A stretch of 64,000 bases of DNA from Apostichopus japonicus (taxonomy: Eukaryota; Echinodermata; Holothuroidea; Aspidochirotida; Stichopodidae): the NCBI RefSeq assembly GCF_037975245.1, contig NC_092562.1, positions 29,215,554 through 29,279,553 on the forward strand. Reading direction: 5' to 3'. The notes under the pieces are model-generated. The model searched no databases, had not been told where the DNA came from, and worked only from the letters and a program-made list of their open reading frames with translations. Shown piece after piece: positions 24,409 through 37,079 of this stretch. The stretch's first letter is position 1; each line of letters begins with the position of its first letter. A program made the translations under genes and the position numbers.

Positions 24409-27400
24409 AATGTAAATATAAATGAGCAGTCTTCAACAATTTTGAGATCCCTCTAAGCTCCCCATTTTACTGGAGCTGTCAAGAAAACTTTCAAAAATTT
24501 TACCCAGTGACCTCAAATAACATTTGACCCCCCCCTCCCAGAAAAAAGGAAGACTTCTTTTACTGAATATGGTTGATATACACATCAAATATGAGATCTG
24601 TCTGAGCTTCCCAATCTGAGTTATTTGAGTCACTATTTCAAACCTGCTGTTTGAGCCCTGCATTCAAATGGAGTTGTAGAAAAACTTACTGGTTGCACAT
24701 CAATGAAGCAGTTTACTGAATCATTTGCTGAGTTGTGACCCTTTCTACCCTTTCCACTCCTTCCACTTCTGAATATGATAGCTAACAGGGAAAAGGCCAG
24801 ATTCTTTGTTTCTTCTGTGAAGATAAAAACAGTTAAACTGTTAATTATTCACCCCTTAAAACTGGCTAGTTAAATTTCTGCAGAATACAAAATATAATAT
24901 TTAGGCACCCTTTAAAATTTCTGTTTATGAGAATCACTTCCATTGTTAAACTTTCATTGTAGTAATGAGAGAAGCAGTATACATTCTAACCTTTGGTAAC
25001 GTTAAACAACCAAGTTTCCAAATATTCATTACGTGAAAATTTTTGTATAGTCTCTAGAAGAGGCACTTTGCAGATTTTGACCTCTGGCTGGTGACCTATT
25101 TCTATTAACAAGAATAAATTAAGGATAACAACCTCACAAGATATGATCATATATCAATACACAATGGTGCATGTGCATGGACAGATTCACAGAGTCAGTC
25201 TGATAAAGGGTTGTCACTGACATGCATGTGCCATTTACATTGCCTGATTGATGTGGAAATATTGCCTTGATGTGAGAGTACCACATACTTGGAGTCCCCC
25301 TTAAACTTAAAGCAATGTTAGACTTCATTATTAACCATTTAAAAGGTTTCTTTCAATTGTCCAACAATTAAAAGGCTCTATTCCTTGATTTTTTGAACAG
25401 CAATCACTAATGAGAGGCAGCATACTTTTAATTGCAGGAACCGTATTTTAAGTACAAAGCAGTGAGCATACTTTACTGTCAATATCACCATTCATGTATC
25501 TACAGCTCATGAGAATCTAATTTGATGGACCAACAAGTCAACATATGTCTGTTTGTTTTGTATATTAAGGCTTACCCTTTGTGAGGTCATCAATGTTTGT
25601 ATTCTGTATACCTAGGACCTCCCTCCAATTTAGCTGTTGGCTGTATAAAATAACTTTTCTTGCCACCTTCTCCCATCTTTGATAGAGTTTGTTTGATCTT
25701 GATGGATACAGCAATGCAAAGTCTTGCTCAATCTAAAATGAAAATGAAATAGTTTTTTTAAGTCACCAGTGGAACATGACTCTTTTTGGGAACAGCTGCA
25801 TGCTAGACATGGAAAGACTCACACATTAAAAAGCTTAGAAAATAGTTACTGTGGAACCCAATTATTTGTGGATTAAATGATAATTAATGATAATTATTTC
25901 AGACCTTTAACAGCCAAACAACATACATAAAGTAACCCAGGGTAACGATGGTTTCATGAGAACAAACTATCAGTGAACACTGTTTGGCATTCTGCTTTAC
26001 TATTCCCCCTCAATGTGTAAGAACATAGATAACCTGCAGATTTTACATACACAACTTTCATTTAAGCCTTACAAAAACAAATCAAATATGTCTATAGCCA
26101 GCTGTCTTTAAAGATAAAAAAAATATATATGAAAATGCCTAACTTGGCTGTAATGAGTGTCAGGTGCAATCATATTAATCATTAAAAAAGAAAGCAAAGT
26201 ATTTAATAGAATTTTACCATTCCTGGGTCCAACAATCGTGGAAACTCAGCAATGGTGGTGTTAACACTCCCCAGACTTTCTTTTATTCTCTTTTGGCGGT
26301 AGAAAGCTGTTTTCCCCATGAAAACAGTAACTTGGTCTTCAGGTTCCTTGTTGTATTTAAGCCATTGATTCATCATAACAAGTTCTTCTTCATTTTCAGG
26401 TGCTACTGGTGCTGAGAAATGAATTGTAAAGTAACTTCTATGTAATTGGTTTTGCTTTGTGCGGGCATATTGCACTTACTCTTGGATGCTGACTGCAAAA
26501 TGAACTGGACAGGCTTGTTAATGCTGTAATATACAACTTTAGGTGTTCATCTGGATGATGTTACTCAATATGTAATATGTACCTACAGTACTACTATCAT
26601 CATTTTCCTGCAAAAGATGATAGAAATCTATCCTACTATAACTGAGAAAGGATAATTTAAGTCATGCCTCATTGTTACTATTCTTGTTATAGCTACCCCA
26701 AGAAACAGGCAGACTTCACTCACCACGAGGCATCTGTTGTAATCTATCCATTATAATTGTTATAGAGATATTGTCTTTACAAGCTTTTTTTGTTTTACAA
26801 TTCCTTTGGTTCGCACATTACCATATAAAACTTGCCTAACATCTATCGTCACCCTTGTCCCAAAAATGTAGTAAATGACTTGACATTGCAAATTGCAACA
26901 AAAATGAAGATAACTGAAGGTTAAAGTCACACTTCTCAATAACATGAATGTCAATAGTCCCAAAATCACAGGGATCTGCTACTCACCATGGCACATTAAT
27001 ATGAAAGTACAGTAGTCTGCATCAGTTCATTACACACCTCTGGAAATCTTATGATTACAAGCCTAAAGTCACACACACTACACACACTGCCAGTGTAGAC
27101 TGCATATAAGCTACATACATATGCCAGCCTTCAGCAGGTAACCAAGCACTCATTTTAACCTTATGTATTCATGCCAGTATCCTCAGTAAAATAACATATA
27201 AATATTGCTTATTTCATCTAGATTTAATCAAGCTGAACATGCTCTGTAGGATGAATTTACAGAAGTAGGACACTATCGAATAGAGGTGATGGATCTGTAA
27301 AATAAACTAAAATACAAACCTAGCATGGGTCCTTCTTTAGGGAGTTCGTCTTTCTTCTTCCCCTTCTCTGGTTCATTCATAGCAATTACTCTTTTTCTTC

Positions 27401-30400
27401 TGTATCTGAGGTGTTCCTCCAGGTATCCTGTTGCTGGTCTTCCTTTAGCACCTTTACAATACCATGCTTCCTGACAATAATAATGATTCCAAAATGTGAA
27501 ACATGCTTGAATAAAAGAGAGTAATAGGTTTCAAGCACTCAGCCAAAGTATGTCTCTTCTTCCAACAATATTCCTTTGATATCAGATCAACTGGTCAGGG
27601 TATTTTTGGCCAAATGACCCTTTGCTCTCAACTACAGATACAACAATGCATACCTTTATGGAACCCACACTTAACCAAATTGTCTTAACCATATAATGCT
27701 CATCTGTCAGAATGCAATGAATTCCTCTTTTATCTTCAACCTTTAAGCACACTGTATAACCCAAGAGAAGATGTGTTGAGCCCTTGGGTTTTTTCATAAG
27801 GCACATTTACAGTAACTAGTTCAATTAAAGACAATTTACTTACATAACCAAGTGGTGCATCTGAGTCATTTAAACATGGAAATGCAATGACGATGGCCTG
27901 GGCTAGTGCACCTTTGATGAAAGAACTTGGCCTGTGAAAAGCCTAAAAGGTGAATTATTTCAATGAGATTTTCAAGAACCTCAGTTTACTAATTTATGTA
28001 ACAAATTGACCAAGCTTGTGTGTTCTTCTCAAACGTCGCACCATACCAGAGGATGGCGCTGATTGACAGACTGATGCATTGTCATGGCATCATCGGCACT
28101 ACAAATCCCATGTCTTTCTTGCTTTAAATGAATATGATCTGAGCAATGGATGATTACAGGATAGCTGTGAATTCCAAGAGCTATTGCATGAGGAACTGTT
28201 GCAGAGAAATGAAATTTGCCCAAAATACTCACTTATCACCATGACATTCCATCATGTGACTAATGCAAAGCTCTACAATGCTGTGTCTATCAGCTTTGTT
28301 GCAAAATTTGTTTTCATCTGTATTCTTCATTGCCCTTCTTCCATTTGCATTTTCAATCAGAATATTTCTCACATCCTACAAGTAAACAAACAAGAGAATA
28401 GTGAGAATAATTATTACCAAGTCATTTAAGACTTAACTTCAGCTTAACAGCTAAAATTATCATGTATTGTGTGATATAAGTTATTTCCAGACCTTTACAG
28501 GAAATATTTTCTTAAATGGGGGCAGAAGGACATGGTTCCCCACACCCCATAACAATTGCTAGGGGATCGGGACATTACAGTAACGTCCTCTGGCTTTGTA
28601 CAGTAGGCTGTGTAATTGGCATGCTTTATATGAAAGAGACACCACTGGGCCCTGCCATATTTTAAATGTATATACCTTTATAAATATATGGATTACATGC
28701 ACTTACAAAATGAACCCGTTTTTCTCGCTTCAGTGGAGGTGGTTGGAATGAGGTGTCAGTGTCACACAAAGATTCATCTTGGCTTATGCTAGTGCCTTCA
28801 TCTTCAATATCCACACAACTAGAACTGCTACTGGCACTGGTACTAACATCCAAAGGTAGAAACTGCAATTGTTGACTGGGAAGCTGAAACTATAAAGAAG
28901 GACCATCAAGGACATAAATATAAGGATTGTTAGCTAACATGTTTTTCATAATTTCATTTGAATCAATCCCAATATAAGAATAGCTATTGTAGCTTCCTAA
29001 TCTTTGTGTAAAATGTTTTAGAAATAAACCAATACCCCTCTGTTAATATACACATACCAGTTCTTTTTTCTTCTGCATGGTGCACAGCTGATATTACACA
29101 CAGGAGAAACGTGTTGCAATGTACAAAATACTGCAATCATATCCATGAGTTTGAACAGCAGTTAATGGTCTGTAGTCAAACAAGTCACAAGGTTGCATAA
29201 TTTCTACATCTGTGCCCACTCCATGTTGAACAGCATATGCCTGTAAATGCCTCTCATAATACAATGTCTTGAGGGGTTTCAAAACCAGGAAAACAGATGT
29301 CTGTCTTACTAAAACACACACCACTTCACCAAATGTAGGTCCTTCTTCTGTCCAAATCATAACTACAGTGGCACTTTCTCTGAACTCATAGCCATGAAGT
29401 TCAGCTACTCCAGCAACAACAATTTCATCTTCCATTCCACAACTTAGCCTTGCTGCAACTTTTTCACTGTATTCAAGATTTCCAATGGTAGTTATAACTT
29501 CCTTGCTTAGAATAACATCTTCACTGTCAATTGGTTTCTCAATCAAACAGTCATAACACTGGGCTAGCTGATACTTTGTTGCCAATGTTTTGGAAATTGT
29601 TACAAATGTTTGCAAACTGCTTAAAAAGTTTGTGTTTCCCTTCAAAATGAATTGATGAATATTGTCGCAATGGACCAAGTTTGCGGATGATTCTAGGGTA
29701 GTGGATAATAATGTGCTGCTTTGGAGTCAGGTTACGTTGTGGAAACAACTGAAGGAAAAGTTCATGATGATCCTTGATTAAAGATTTAAGCATGTATGTT
29801 GCAGGCATGCTTATTGATTGGCTCATAACAATCTTAAGGATTTCAACCAATAACAAATAAAGATCCCACTCTTCACAGCTACTATTAATTTTGTCCCCAA
29901 TCATCAATGGCAAGTGAATTGTTAAGCATACCATTTGGGCAGCTGTTTGCCCACTTGCCCCACTAGGATTTAAAATTTGTGACTGTCTGAAAGGGTTCGG
30001 CTTATTTTTTTGTCCACAAATCCATAATTATAAGAGAGAATCCTGCTGTTAAGTTCTTCTAAAGTGAATACTCTTGTCTCAATAAGTCTTTGTATTATCA
30101 GATGCATCTCAAGTGGGACGATTCCTTCTGCAAAATCATGCATGATGTCTACAGCCAGGTTTTCCACAACATGATAACCTTCAATTTCACTCAAAACTGA
30201 AGTTGCCCTTATTCCAGTCTGAGAAATGTTATTAACATCATAATCTACTCTATAATTTTCTTGAGCGCGTAGAAGGTCTTGTTGTTCAACCATCTGCTTT
30301 TGAAGAACACTGCGGTGACCCTTACAGAACCTACAATAATAGTTGGCACTAAAACTCATCACATATCCCAGGAGGGAATGAACACCTAGATTATCTCCTA

Positions 30401-33400
30401 CAACCTGTAAAAGTTGAGGTCTCACTTTGCCAGCAAAGTCTTTCCCATCTATTAGAAGCCCATCTTTTGACAATACCTGCAAATCGTCCTTAACATATTT
30501 GACCACCTCATTAACACCATACTTGGAGATAAATTTAGATTTCACAAGTGTAGAAAGCAGGATATTATCTAGCCTAGCTTGGTATTTTACAGGGAGTGAA
30601 AGGACACTTATGTAAAATCCTCCCAACTTATGAATGCCTCTCTTTGCACCAAGGGGATTTGCTGTTTCAAAATCATCATAATATAACAGTAATGGAATCA
30701 CTATCATTTCTTCCCTGTGGTCATTATTATACCTTTTGAAAAAGGAACCATCCCTGTAAGTTTTTAAAAGATTTGGATCACCTGAGCTTTGAACAGTCAT
30801 AATTGAATTCATAACACCAGGTCCTTCCAAGTACTGTTTAAGGGAACTTTTCACAGGTACATATTTCAAAGTTTCTTTTTCAATGACTTGGACTGGTCTT
30901 CCTGTATTCCTGTCTATTTTAAATTTAAAACGGTTCCCCATCAACTTTTCTTCACTGTTTATTAATGCACCCCTGTCATGAAAGTATGATCGCTGCAAGC
31001 TTTCACAGCTCAAATCTTTAAATGGATCATGAACACTTCTAAATATAACATGCAAGTTTTCTTTAGCAACCTTGTCAAGTGATTTATCACAATGAGTATC
31101 AAAGAATCCTGATACCTTTCTCTCTGTATCTGCTACAATACTGTTAATAAATTCCTGGGTATCATCAATTATTCTCTGTATATGTGAATAAGCTATGCCT
31201 GATGACTTCAGTCTGGCAATAAATATAGCAGCTGATTCAGTAATATTTTCATATTCTGCGACTTCTTCATCTGCATCACTGCTGGGTGCAGTTTCATTTT
31301 CATTGCTATAGTCTATGTCAGGCCTATTGTTTGCCTCATGTTGACATTGAGGAACTCCTACGAATGGCTCCTGCTGAGAAGAATGCTTTGTCAAGAGATG
31401 TTTCTTGTAGCCACATAATGTATTAAACGTTAGCACACATCTACCTTGACTGCAAACAATTTTCACCCTGCTTTTATTGGCAATGCCATGTACATGCTTG
31501 AGGTGGAAAAAAAGTTTCTTGTTGCCTCCTTCTACAGTCCTAAGGCATTTGAAACAGGTGCATGACTTCTTTAGAGCTTACCTCTTCTCGCCAACCCTTT
31601 AAAAATTTCAGTCTCAGTCCCACTTTGGGAATCAATTCTTTTATACTTAATTCATCCAACAAGGCGAATGCAGTCACATCAATTCCATTTTCTGTTGAGA
31701 AAAAAAAAAAAGAAGAAAAACAATGAACCACAAATTATCATGAGCAGCAGAGTTTGAAAGCTTCGGGAGTCATATCATATGACTGTAATAGGACTGGATT
31801 TTGATGGATGCTGCCCTATTGGAAGCTTTTGCTTTCAAATTTTAACTTTGAAGTCAGTTTTGAAGGAAGTTCCATATATACTATTAGCACATGTAGTTAA
31901 TTTGTTTGTGGTATTGGGCAAGTTATTTTTCTGGTCTAACCTGCAAAGCATCCTCAGTGATAACACTTGTCACAGTTTGCAGCTTTAATTTATTTGCAGG
32001 AGCCCAAACATCCCTTAAAATTAATTTATATTGTATATATTCATTATTACGACTGACTGAACAGTGCCCTACCCCCCCCCCCCTTTATGACAGTGGTTGC
32101 AACATTAATAAATACAACCATGCACAATTGTGACAACAATTAAATTCATTGCCATCAAGGTATAGCTGATGCATGGCTTGACATTACCCACAGCTGAAAG
32201 AAGCTGTGCCATCATGGCCTTTATATTTTGCTGTTAATGCCCCATCTTACAGTGTTGTACATTGTAAACTTGTATTACACTTAGTTGCACTATACAGTAC
32301 AGTGCCTAAGTCTGTTGGCTCTGCCCAGCACTGAACATTTTCACCCAGCACTATATCAAAAATCGCCAATTACGCTGTTCACTATATCCATCTGGTGCAA
32401 GGAAAACTTCAAATATCTAACCTTACTCAATTACTGATAGAAATTTTGAAATTCTACACTTAAAATTTTGTGTATAGTATTAAATCAATCTTACGTTCTA
32501 AATTATTGTGATAGTTTGCATCGTTAAAGCATCAGTTCATATATAGTTAACCTACATAGGCTTAGCTTATATTGTTGGCGAGCTTTGCATGTGACTTACT
32601 GTACGTACCGTTAGTTACTGACATAGTAAAGTATGTGTTACTACTTGCTACAAAGCTTCATGACAATGTAACAGGGCAACCTTAGTATAATTTGATTATG
32701 AATATGAGGATCTGAATACTGCATTTGTCATTATATGCAAGCAATTTGCCTCATTGAAGCTAGCAGCCACCAAGTTCAAGCGCAGACAGTACTCTGATGT
32801 ATATATAGCTCAATATCAATGATGAAATGATGAATGCTGTTAGTGGCTGCTCTTACAAGTCTTAGTCTTAATGGCTGCTAGCTTCAAGCAAGTAAGCTGT
32901 TAACTGGTGCACATATAGTGATCACTAAACTAACTTGGCCCTATTCATATGCCCTAGCCTAAGCCTACAGGATTTGCTCTCAATCTTACCATTTTTTTTT
33001 TTTCAAGTTACAATGTATTGGCTAGGGTAATACAAGCTTAAACTACGTTAAGTGGTTATGTTTGAAGTAAATATTCAAAGACATCGTCAGTTTCAAGGGC
33101 TCCAAAAGTAGTATTATCTGGTATCTAATACTGAGCAAATTTAATTTGACTTCCATCCCCCTAGGCCTACTCTCACTTTGAGTTTGACTGGACGTTGGTA
33201 AAACGCGGAACGATTACGGAACGACGGAACGCTTAAATATACGATGTAGCAAATTATATTGCACGTAGTGTCTCATTATCATGCCACGAACGACTGACAA
33301 ATTTGCTCCACAGATTCGAGTGCCTAACAGTAATTGAAAATGATCCTTTTACTTACCAGTGCGTTATATTGCTTGAAGCACTTGCCCTTCCAGGATCTTT

Positions 33401-36400
33401 TTTGTTAATTAACTGTTAAAATGGGCATCGTTCAACGAACGGTTCTAGCATTACATGAGCACTGCTGAGTGAGTGCTCTACTGTGTAAGTTGTATGGATT
33501 ATGTAATGTGGATCACGTACTCTACCCTACAAAGGCCCGTGTTCATACTGAACGGTATGTGACGTGTTGTGCGAAAAAATAAAAATTAAGCAAAAAACTA
33601 TCAAGGACGGGTTGCTCCACCAATTCCTATATAGCAAATTGTTCCTTAAGGAGTCTTCTACCATATTAGCTACCCAGTATAGTGGAGCAACCCGTCAATG
33701 GGGTCGTATGACGGGTTAGGTCGAGCGTATTTTTCCACCATTTAATAGCACAATGCATTGCGCGAAAAAGAAACACAATCAAGGTGACACATGGACAAGC
33801 TCCACCACTATCAAGGACGGAATGCTCCACCAATTCCTATATAGCAAATTGTTCCTTAAGGAGTCTTCTACCATATTAGCTACCCAGTATAGTGGAGCAA
33901 CCCGTCAATGGGGTCGTAAAACGGGTTTTGTCGAGTGTATTTTTCCACCATTTAATAGCACAATGCATTGCGCGAAAAAGAAACACAATCATGGTGACAC
34001 ACGGACAAGCAAAAAAACTATCAACGACGGGTTGCTCCACCAATTCCTATATAGCAAATTGTTCCTTAAGGAGTCTTCTACCATATTAGCTACCCAGTAT
34101 AGTGGAGCAACCCATCAATGGGGTCGTATGACGGGTTTGGTCGAGCGTATTTTTCCACCATTCAATAGCACAATGCATTGCGCGAAAAAGAAACACAATC
34201 AAGGTGACACATGGACAAGCGCAACCACTATCAAGGACGGGTTGCTCCACCAATTCCTATATAGCAAATTGTTCCTTAAGGAGTCTACTACCATATTAGC
34301 TACCCAGTATAGTGGAGCAACCCGTCAATGGGGTCGTATGACGGGTTTGGTCGAGCGTATTTTTCCACCATTTAATAGCACAATGCATTGCGCGAAAAAG
34401 AAACACAATCAAGGTGACACATGGACAAGCGCAACCACTATCAAGGACGGTTTGCTCCACTGTTCTGGGTAGCATATAGGGTATAAGGGTCCTTAAACAT
34501 CAATCGAGTGTATAGGAATTGAGGGGGGGGGGGGACCCGTCCTTGATAGTTTCTTGGTTTGTCCGCCTACCCCTCGATTTTGTTTCATTTGGAGCATTTT
34601 GCTTATAAATGTGGAATATCGACACTCATCTAAACCCGGTTTTCCGACCACATTGACGGGTTGCTCCACTATTCTGGGTAGCATATAGGGTAGAAGAGTC
34701 CTTAAACATTAATTGAGTGTATTGGAATTGAGGGGGGGGGGGCGACCCGTCCTTGATAGTTTCTTGGTTTGTCCGCCTACCCCTCGATTTTGTTTCATCT
34801 GAGCATTTTGCTTATAAATGTTGAATATAGACACTCAACAAAACCAGGTTTTCCGCCCACATTGACGGGTTGCTCCATAAATCTGGATAGCTGGTAGATA
34901 GAGGAGTCCTCAAATAACAATTTGGTATATTGGAATAGGTGGAGCAACCCGTCCTTGATAGTTTTTTGGCTTGTCCATATACCCCATTCATTTTGTTTTA
35001 TTACGCGCTATGCATTGTGATTATTGAATGTTGAATAAGCGCTTAGCATCAACAGTTTTTCCGAACCCCTCTGACGGCTTGCTCCACTATTTTGTATGGC
35101 TAGTAACTTAAAGACAGAAGAGTCCCTAAGGAACTATTTGGAATATTGGAATTAGTGGAGCAACCCGTCCTTGATAGTAGTTTGCTTGTCCATGTACCAC
35201 CTCAATTGTGTGTCATTTCGCGCAATAGGTATGCACATATAGTAGCTTAAATATGAAGGGGAAAAAAACCATGTAAAACACGTTTTTCGAACCCATTCAC
35301 AGATTCTTCCACAATTTTGCAAAACTAGTATGATAAAAGAGTCTCTAAGGAACAATTTGATACATTGGAAGTGGTGGAGCAATCCGTCCTTGATAGTGGT
35401 TTTGCTTGTCCATGTAGGCCTACCCCTTTGATTGGTTTCATTTTGCACATTATTGCGCTTATTAAATGTCGAAAAAAAGACAATCAGCGAAAACAGTTTT
35501 GTCTGACCCAATAAACGGATTGCTGCTCCATTTTGGTTCCTTTAGGAAACAATTTGGTATAGGCCTATTGAAATTGTTGGAGCAACCCGGCCGTCCTTAA
35601 AATTTTTCCTTTCCGATACTTTTGTTTTAAGCGTTTTTATTTCATTTCGCACATTAACACTTTAGTATTAAATGACCAGTTTGCATATATATACCCACCG
35701 TACATCTGTCATAACCTTTCATGAAATGTCACGTAACATGAACAGTGAGTATGGTATGTACACGAAAGCGCGTAAGTAGCTTTGCACGTACAGATAAATC
35801 GTACAACTTACAGTACAGCGCTACTCACTATTAATATGCTGTAACTTTTCGTTGGACGTTCACTAACAAAACAGAAGGCACGTTCTTCAAGCAATCAAGG
35901 GTACGGAGAAGTAAAGAGGATCCCCTTCAATACACACAAACTAGTGGAGCGAATCCGTCAGTCGTTAGAATTCTTCACGGTGTCTATTTCGTGGCACGGT
36001 AATGAGACACTCTGTGAAGTGTCATTTGTTAATTCTATGCTTACGCGTTCCGTTCCGTTAGTGTTCCCCGTTTTACCAACGTCCAGTTTGACTCGAGTTG
36101 ACCCTTCCCCAATCTGTCACTAGAATAACAACCAGTTCGCTAATTCTAAATTTAAAAATTCCTGGGCACAACCCTAGGTTACTAGACCTAACGTCAGACG
36201 GTAGGGTTTGCTTGGTAGCTTAATTTGTACAAATTCGATCGAGCAAATTAGGCATAGCCTAACGTTAAGCCTAGGCTAAGTAAGTGGGCTAGAAAAGTAC
36301 TACGTACACTACTCCTAGTATCTACGTACCCTTGGAACTTGTACATTAATGAATTTCATGCACGGTTATCTGGTGTCAAGTTAGGTCCCAATGTCTTACG

Positions 36401-36737
36401 TTAATATTAACATAAATTCAATTCCAATTCGATCGTTGCAGCTACTACTAGTAGTAGTATAACAATATAGCCAAAAGCTAGGCCTAATCTGGACCTAGGC
36501 TATACTATTACTAGTTAAGTTACGTTTGACCTATCGAGTAACGTTACTCGTTATGCTTTTCGACCTTACCTGACGCTATCTCTTTGTATACCAATATTTA
36601 CATCATTTTCATATCAACATAATATAGGTTTTTAATTTTTTCAGCCTACTCTTTAATAGTACATCCTTACCTTGAAACTTGTCTATCAGCTCTTCAACCC
36701 CCCATTTTTGTAGGATTTCTTCGATAGGCCTGCCCAT
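23935..36737 (-). CDS. SAM-domain protein, SAMD3-like, 11 exons, intact
   Basis: Minus-strand exons are 36737-36671, 31691-31582, 28889-28707, 28375-28233, 27931-27844, 27470-27320, 26411-26218, 25732-25576, 25101-24991, 24814-24690 and 24252-23935. All have GT/AG borders and fit in phase, giving 548 aa plus stop. Exons 1-2 (residues 1-59) form a SAM domain (WGVEELIDKF ... LSIKELIPKVGLRLKFLKGW), a protein-interaction fold. Later parts include GYEAWYCKGAKGRPATGYLE (exons 5-6), FPRLLDPGMIEQDFALLYP (exons 7-8) and a C-terminal CKIAWQFLQVVIYDF, the layout of proteins annotated SAMD3-like in fish and invertebrates. Function is unknown. It lies inside element 2 and surrounds its transposase, so it is probably a transposon accessory gene. 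The alternative is a host gene trapped by the element. Exon 4/5 borders are the least certain. Confidence 0.75.
24353..24402. repeat. (AT)n microsatellite
   Basis: About 50 bases of uninterrupted AT dinucleotide within the last intron of the SAMD3-like gene. Confidence 0.95.
24440..24665 (+). repeat. Dispersed repeat copy
   Basis: Contains degenerate versions of the phrases in the 12,440-12,760 repeat (CAAATATGAGATCTGTCTGA, GAGCTTCCC) in the same orientation, plus a poly-C tract. Confidence 0.5.
29094..31565 (-). pseudogene. C2H2-DDE transposase of element 2, two frameshifts
   Basis: Read on the minus strand. Two C2H2 fingers (CFKCLRTVEGGNKKLFFHLK, then CSQGRCVLTF ... HLLTKH) precede a transposase core: YYDDFE, VGDNLGVHSLLGY, CRFCKGH, DIMHDFAEGI, then MIGDKI and HFEGKHKLFKQF. 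This D-D-CxxC-DxMH-E order is CMC-like. Break 1 lies near 30,010-30,016, where an A7 run has lost a base relative to the frame that resumes with NPSGASGQTAAQM. Break 2 lies near 29,590, where the two frames suggest an 11-base deletion after CNNF. The remainder, to stop at 29,094, is open. No ATG precedes the fingers, so an upstream exon or lost start is likely. The whole gene sits in intron 2 of the SAMD3-like gene on the same strand. Break 1 is in a homopolymer, so a sequencing error must be considered; break 2 is not. Confidence 0.78.
31700..33187. other. Intron 1 of SAMD3-like gene, left part
   Basis: No coding frame recognised; a poly-C tract occurs near 32,075. Nothing else stands out before element 3. 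Confidence 0.5.
33595..34465 (+). repeat. 210-bp tandem repeats, left arm of element 3
   Basis: TCAAGGACGGGTTGCTCCAC or close variants start at 33601, 33811, 34021, 34231 and 34441, exactly 210 bases apart. Each unit holds an internal dyad: GGGTTGCTCCAC and, about 80 bases on, GTGGAGCAACCC. Because 210 is divisible by 3, a repetitive 239-aa open frame appears; I do not consider it a gene. Confidence 0.9.
34525..35605 (-). repeat. Inverted, diverged 210-bp repeats, right arm of element 3
   Basis: AACCCGTCCTTGATAG-like words recur near 34,534, 34,747, 34,946, 35,165, 35,387 and 35,590, the reverse complement of the left-arm unit at similar spacing. They are far more diverged from each other than the left-arm units. 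Confidence 0.78.
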
Positions 36738-37079
36738 CTTCTATATTTTCATCTACACTCGTCAATACACTGTATGTATGAGCTATGCGATGATACGTAA
36801 CGTACGGTGTTTGTCCATGCAAACACACACAAATGTATAGGCAAAACGTTCATTTTTTCGTCGCAGATGTGCGCGTCGCACAAGTACCAGTGACTTTCGA
36901 TTTGGCGGGACGCTTACCAAATGTTGGGTATATTTCATTCACTTTGCACAGCGGTTTACTAAATTCTGTTTTACTATAAGTTGGTCAACACATAGAGCAG
37001 GGATTTTGCCCAATATTGTTAAAGAATTCCCCAACCGAGCATTTGCCCAGAAAATATTACCCATCTTTTTTAGAGTGTA

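Larger units (their letters stand above)
33188..36086. mobile_element. Element 3: 2.9-kb non-autonomous element nested in element 2
   Basis: Left end CTGGACGTTGGTAAAACG matches the reverse complement of the right end (18 bases), and both continue into GGAACG-rich sequence. TTTGA flanks both sides (33,183-33,187 and 36,087-36,091), a likely 5-bp target duplication. The interior is made of 210-bp repeats, direct on the left and inverted and diverged on the right. No coding gene is present. The superfamily is unclear. Confidence 0.72.
21775..37077 (-). mobile_element. Element 2: ~15-kb CACTA-like DNA transposon with SAM-domain gene
   Basis: Left end CACTCTAAAAAAGTTGG and the reverse complement of the right end, CACTCTAAAAAAGATGG, differ at one of 17 positions. 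TA flanks both sides (21,773-21,774 and 37,078-37,079). Ends beginning CACT are the rule in CACTA elements. Both subterminal zones repeat GTTGGGCA/TTGCCCAAC-like words: about ten between 21,790 and 22,100, and several between 36,920 and 37,065. Inside are a 33-bp minisatellite, an intact SAM-domain gene, a frameshifted DDE transposase and the nested element 3, with both genes on the minus strand. The dead transposase means the element can no longer move by itself. Confidence 0.72.

Noticed and set aside
28029-28232. Open frame considered as an extra SAMD3-like exon
   Set aside because: Joining exon 28375-28233 (donor GTGAGT) directly to 27931 (acceptor TTTTCACAG) keeps phase and gives the expected family sequence; including this segment needs a weaker donor.
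33753-34472. 239-aa open frame with three 70-aa repeats
   Set aside because: It is a by-product of the exact 210-bp repeat unit (divisible by three) in a non-coding element; no domain is recognisable and the frame ends with the array.
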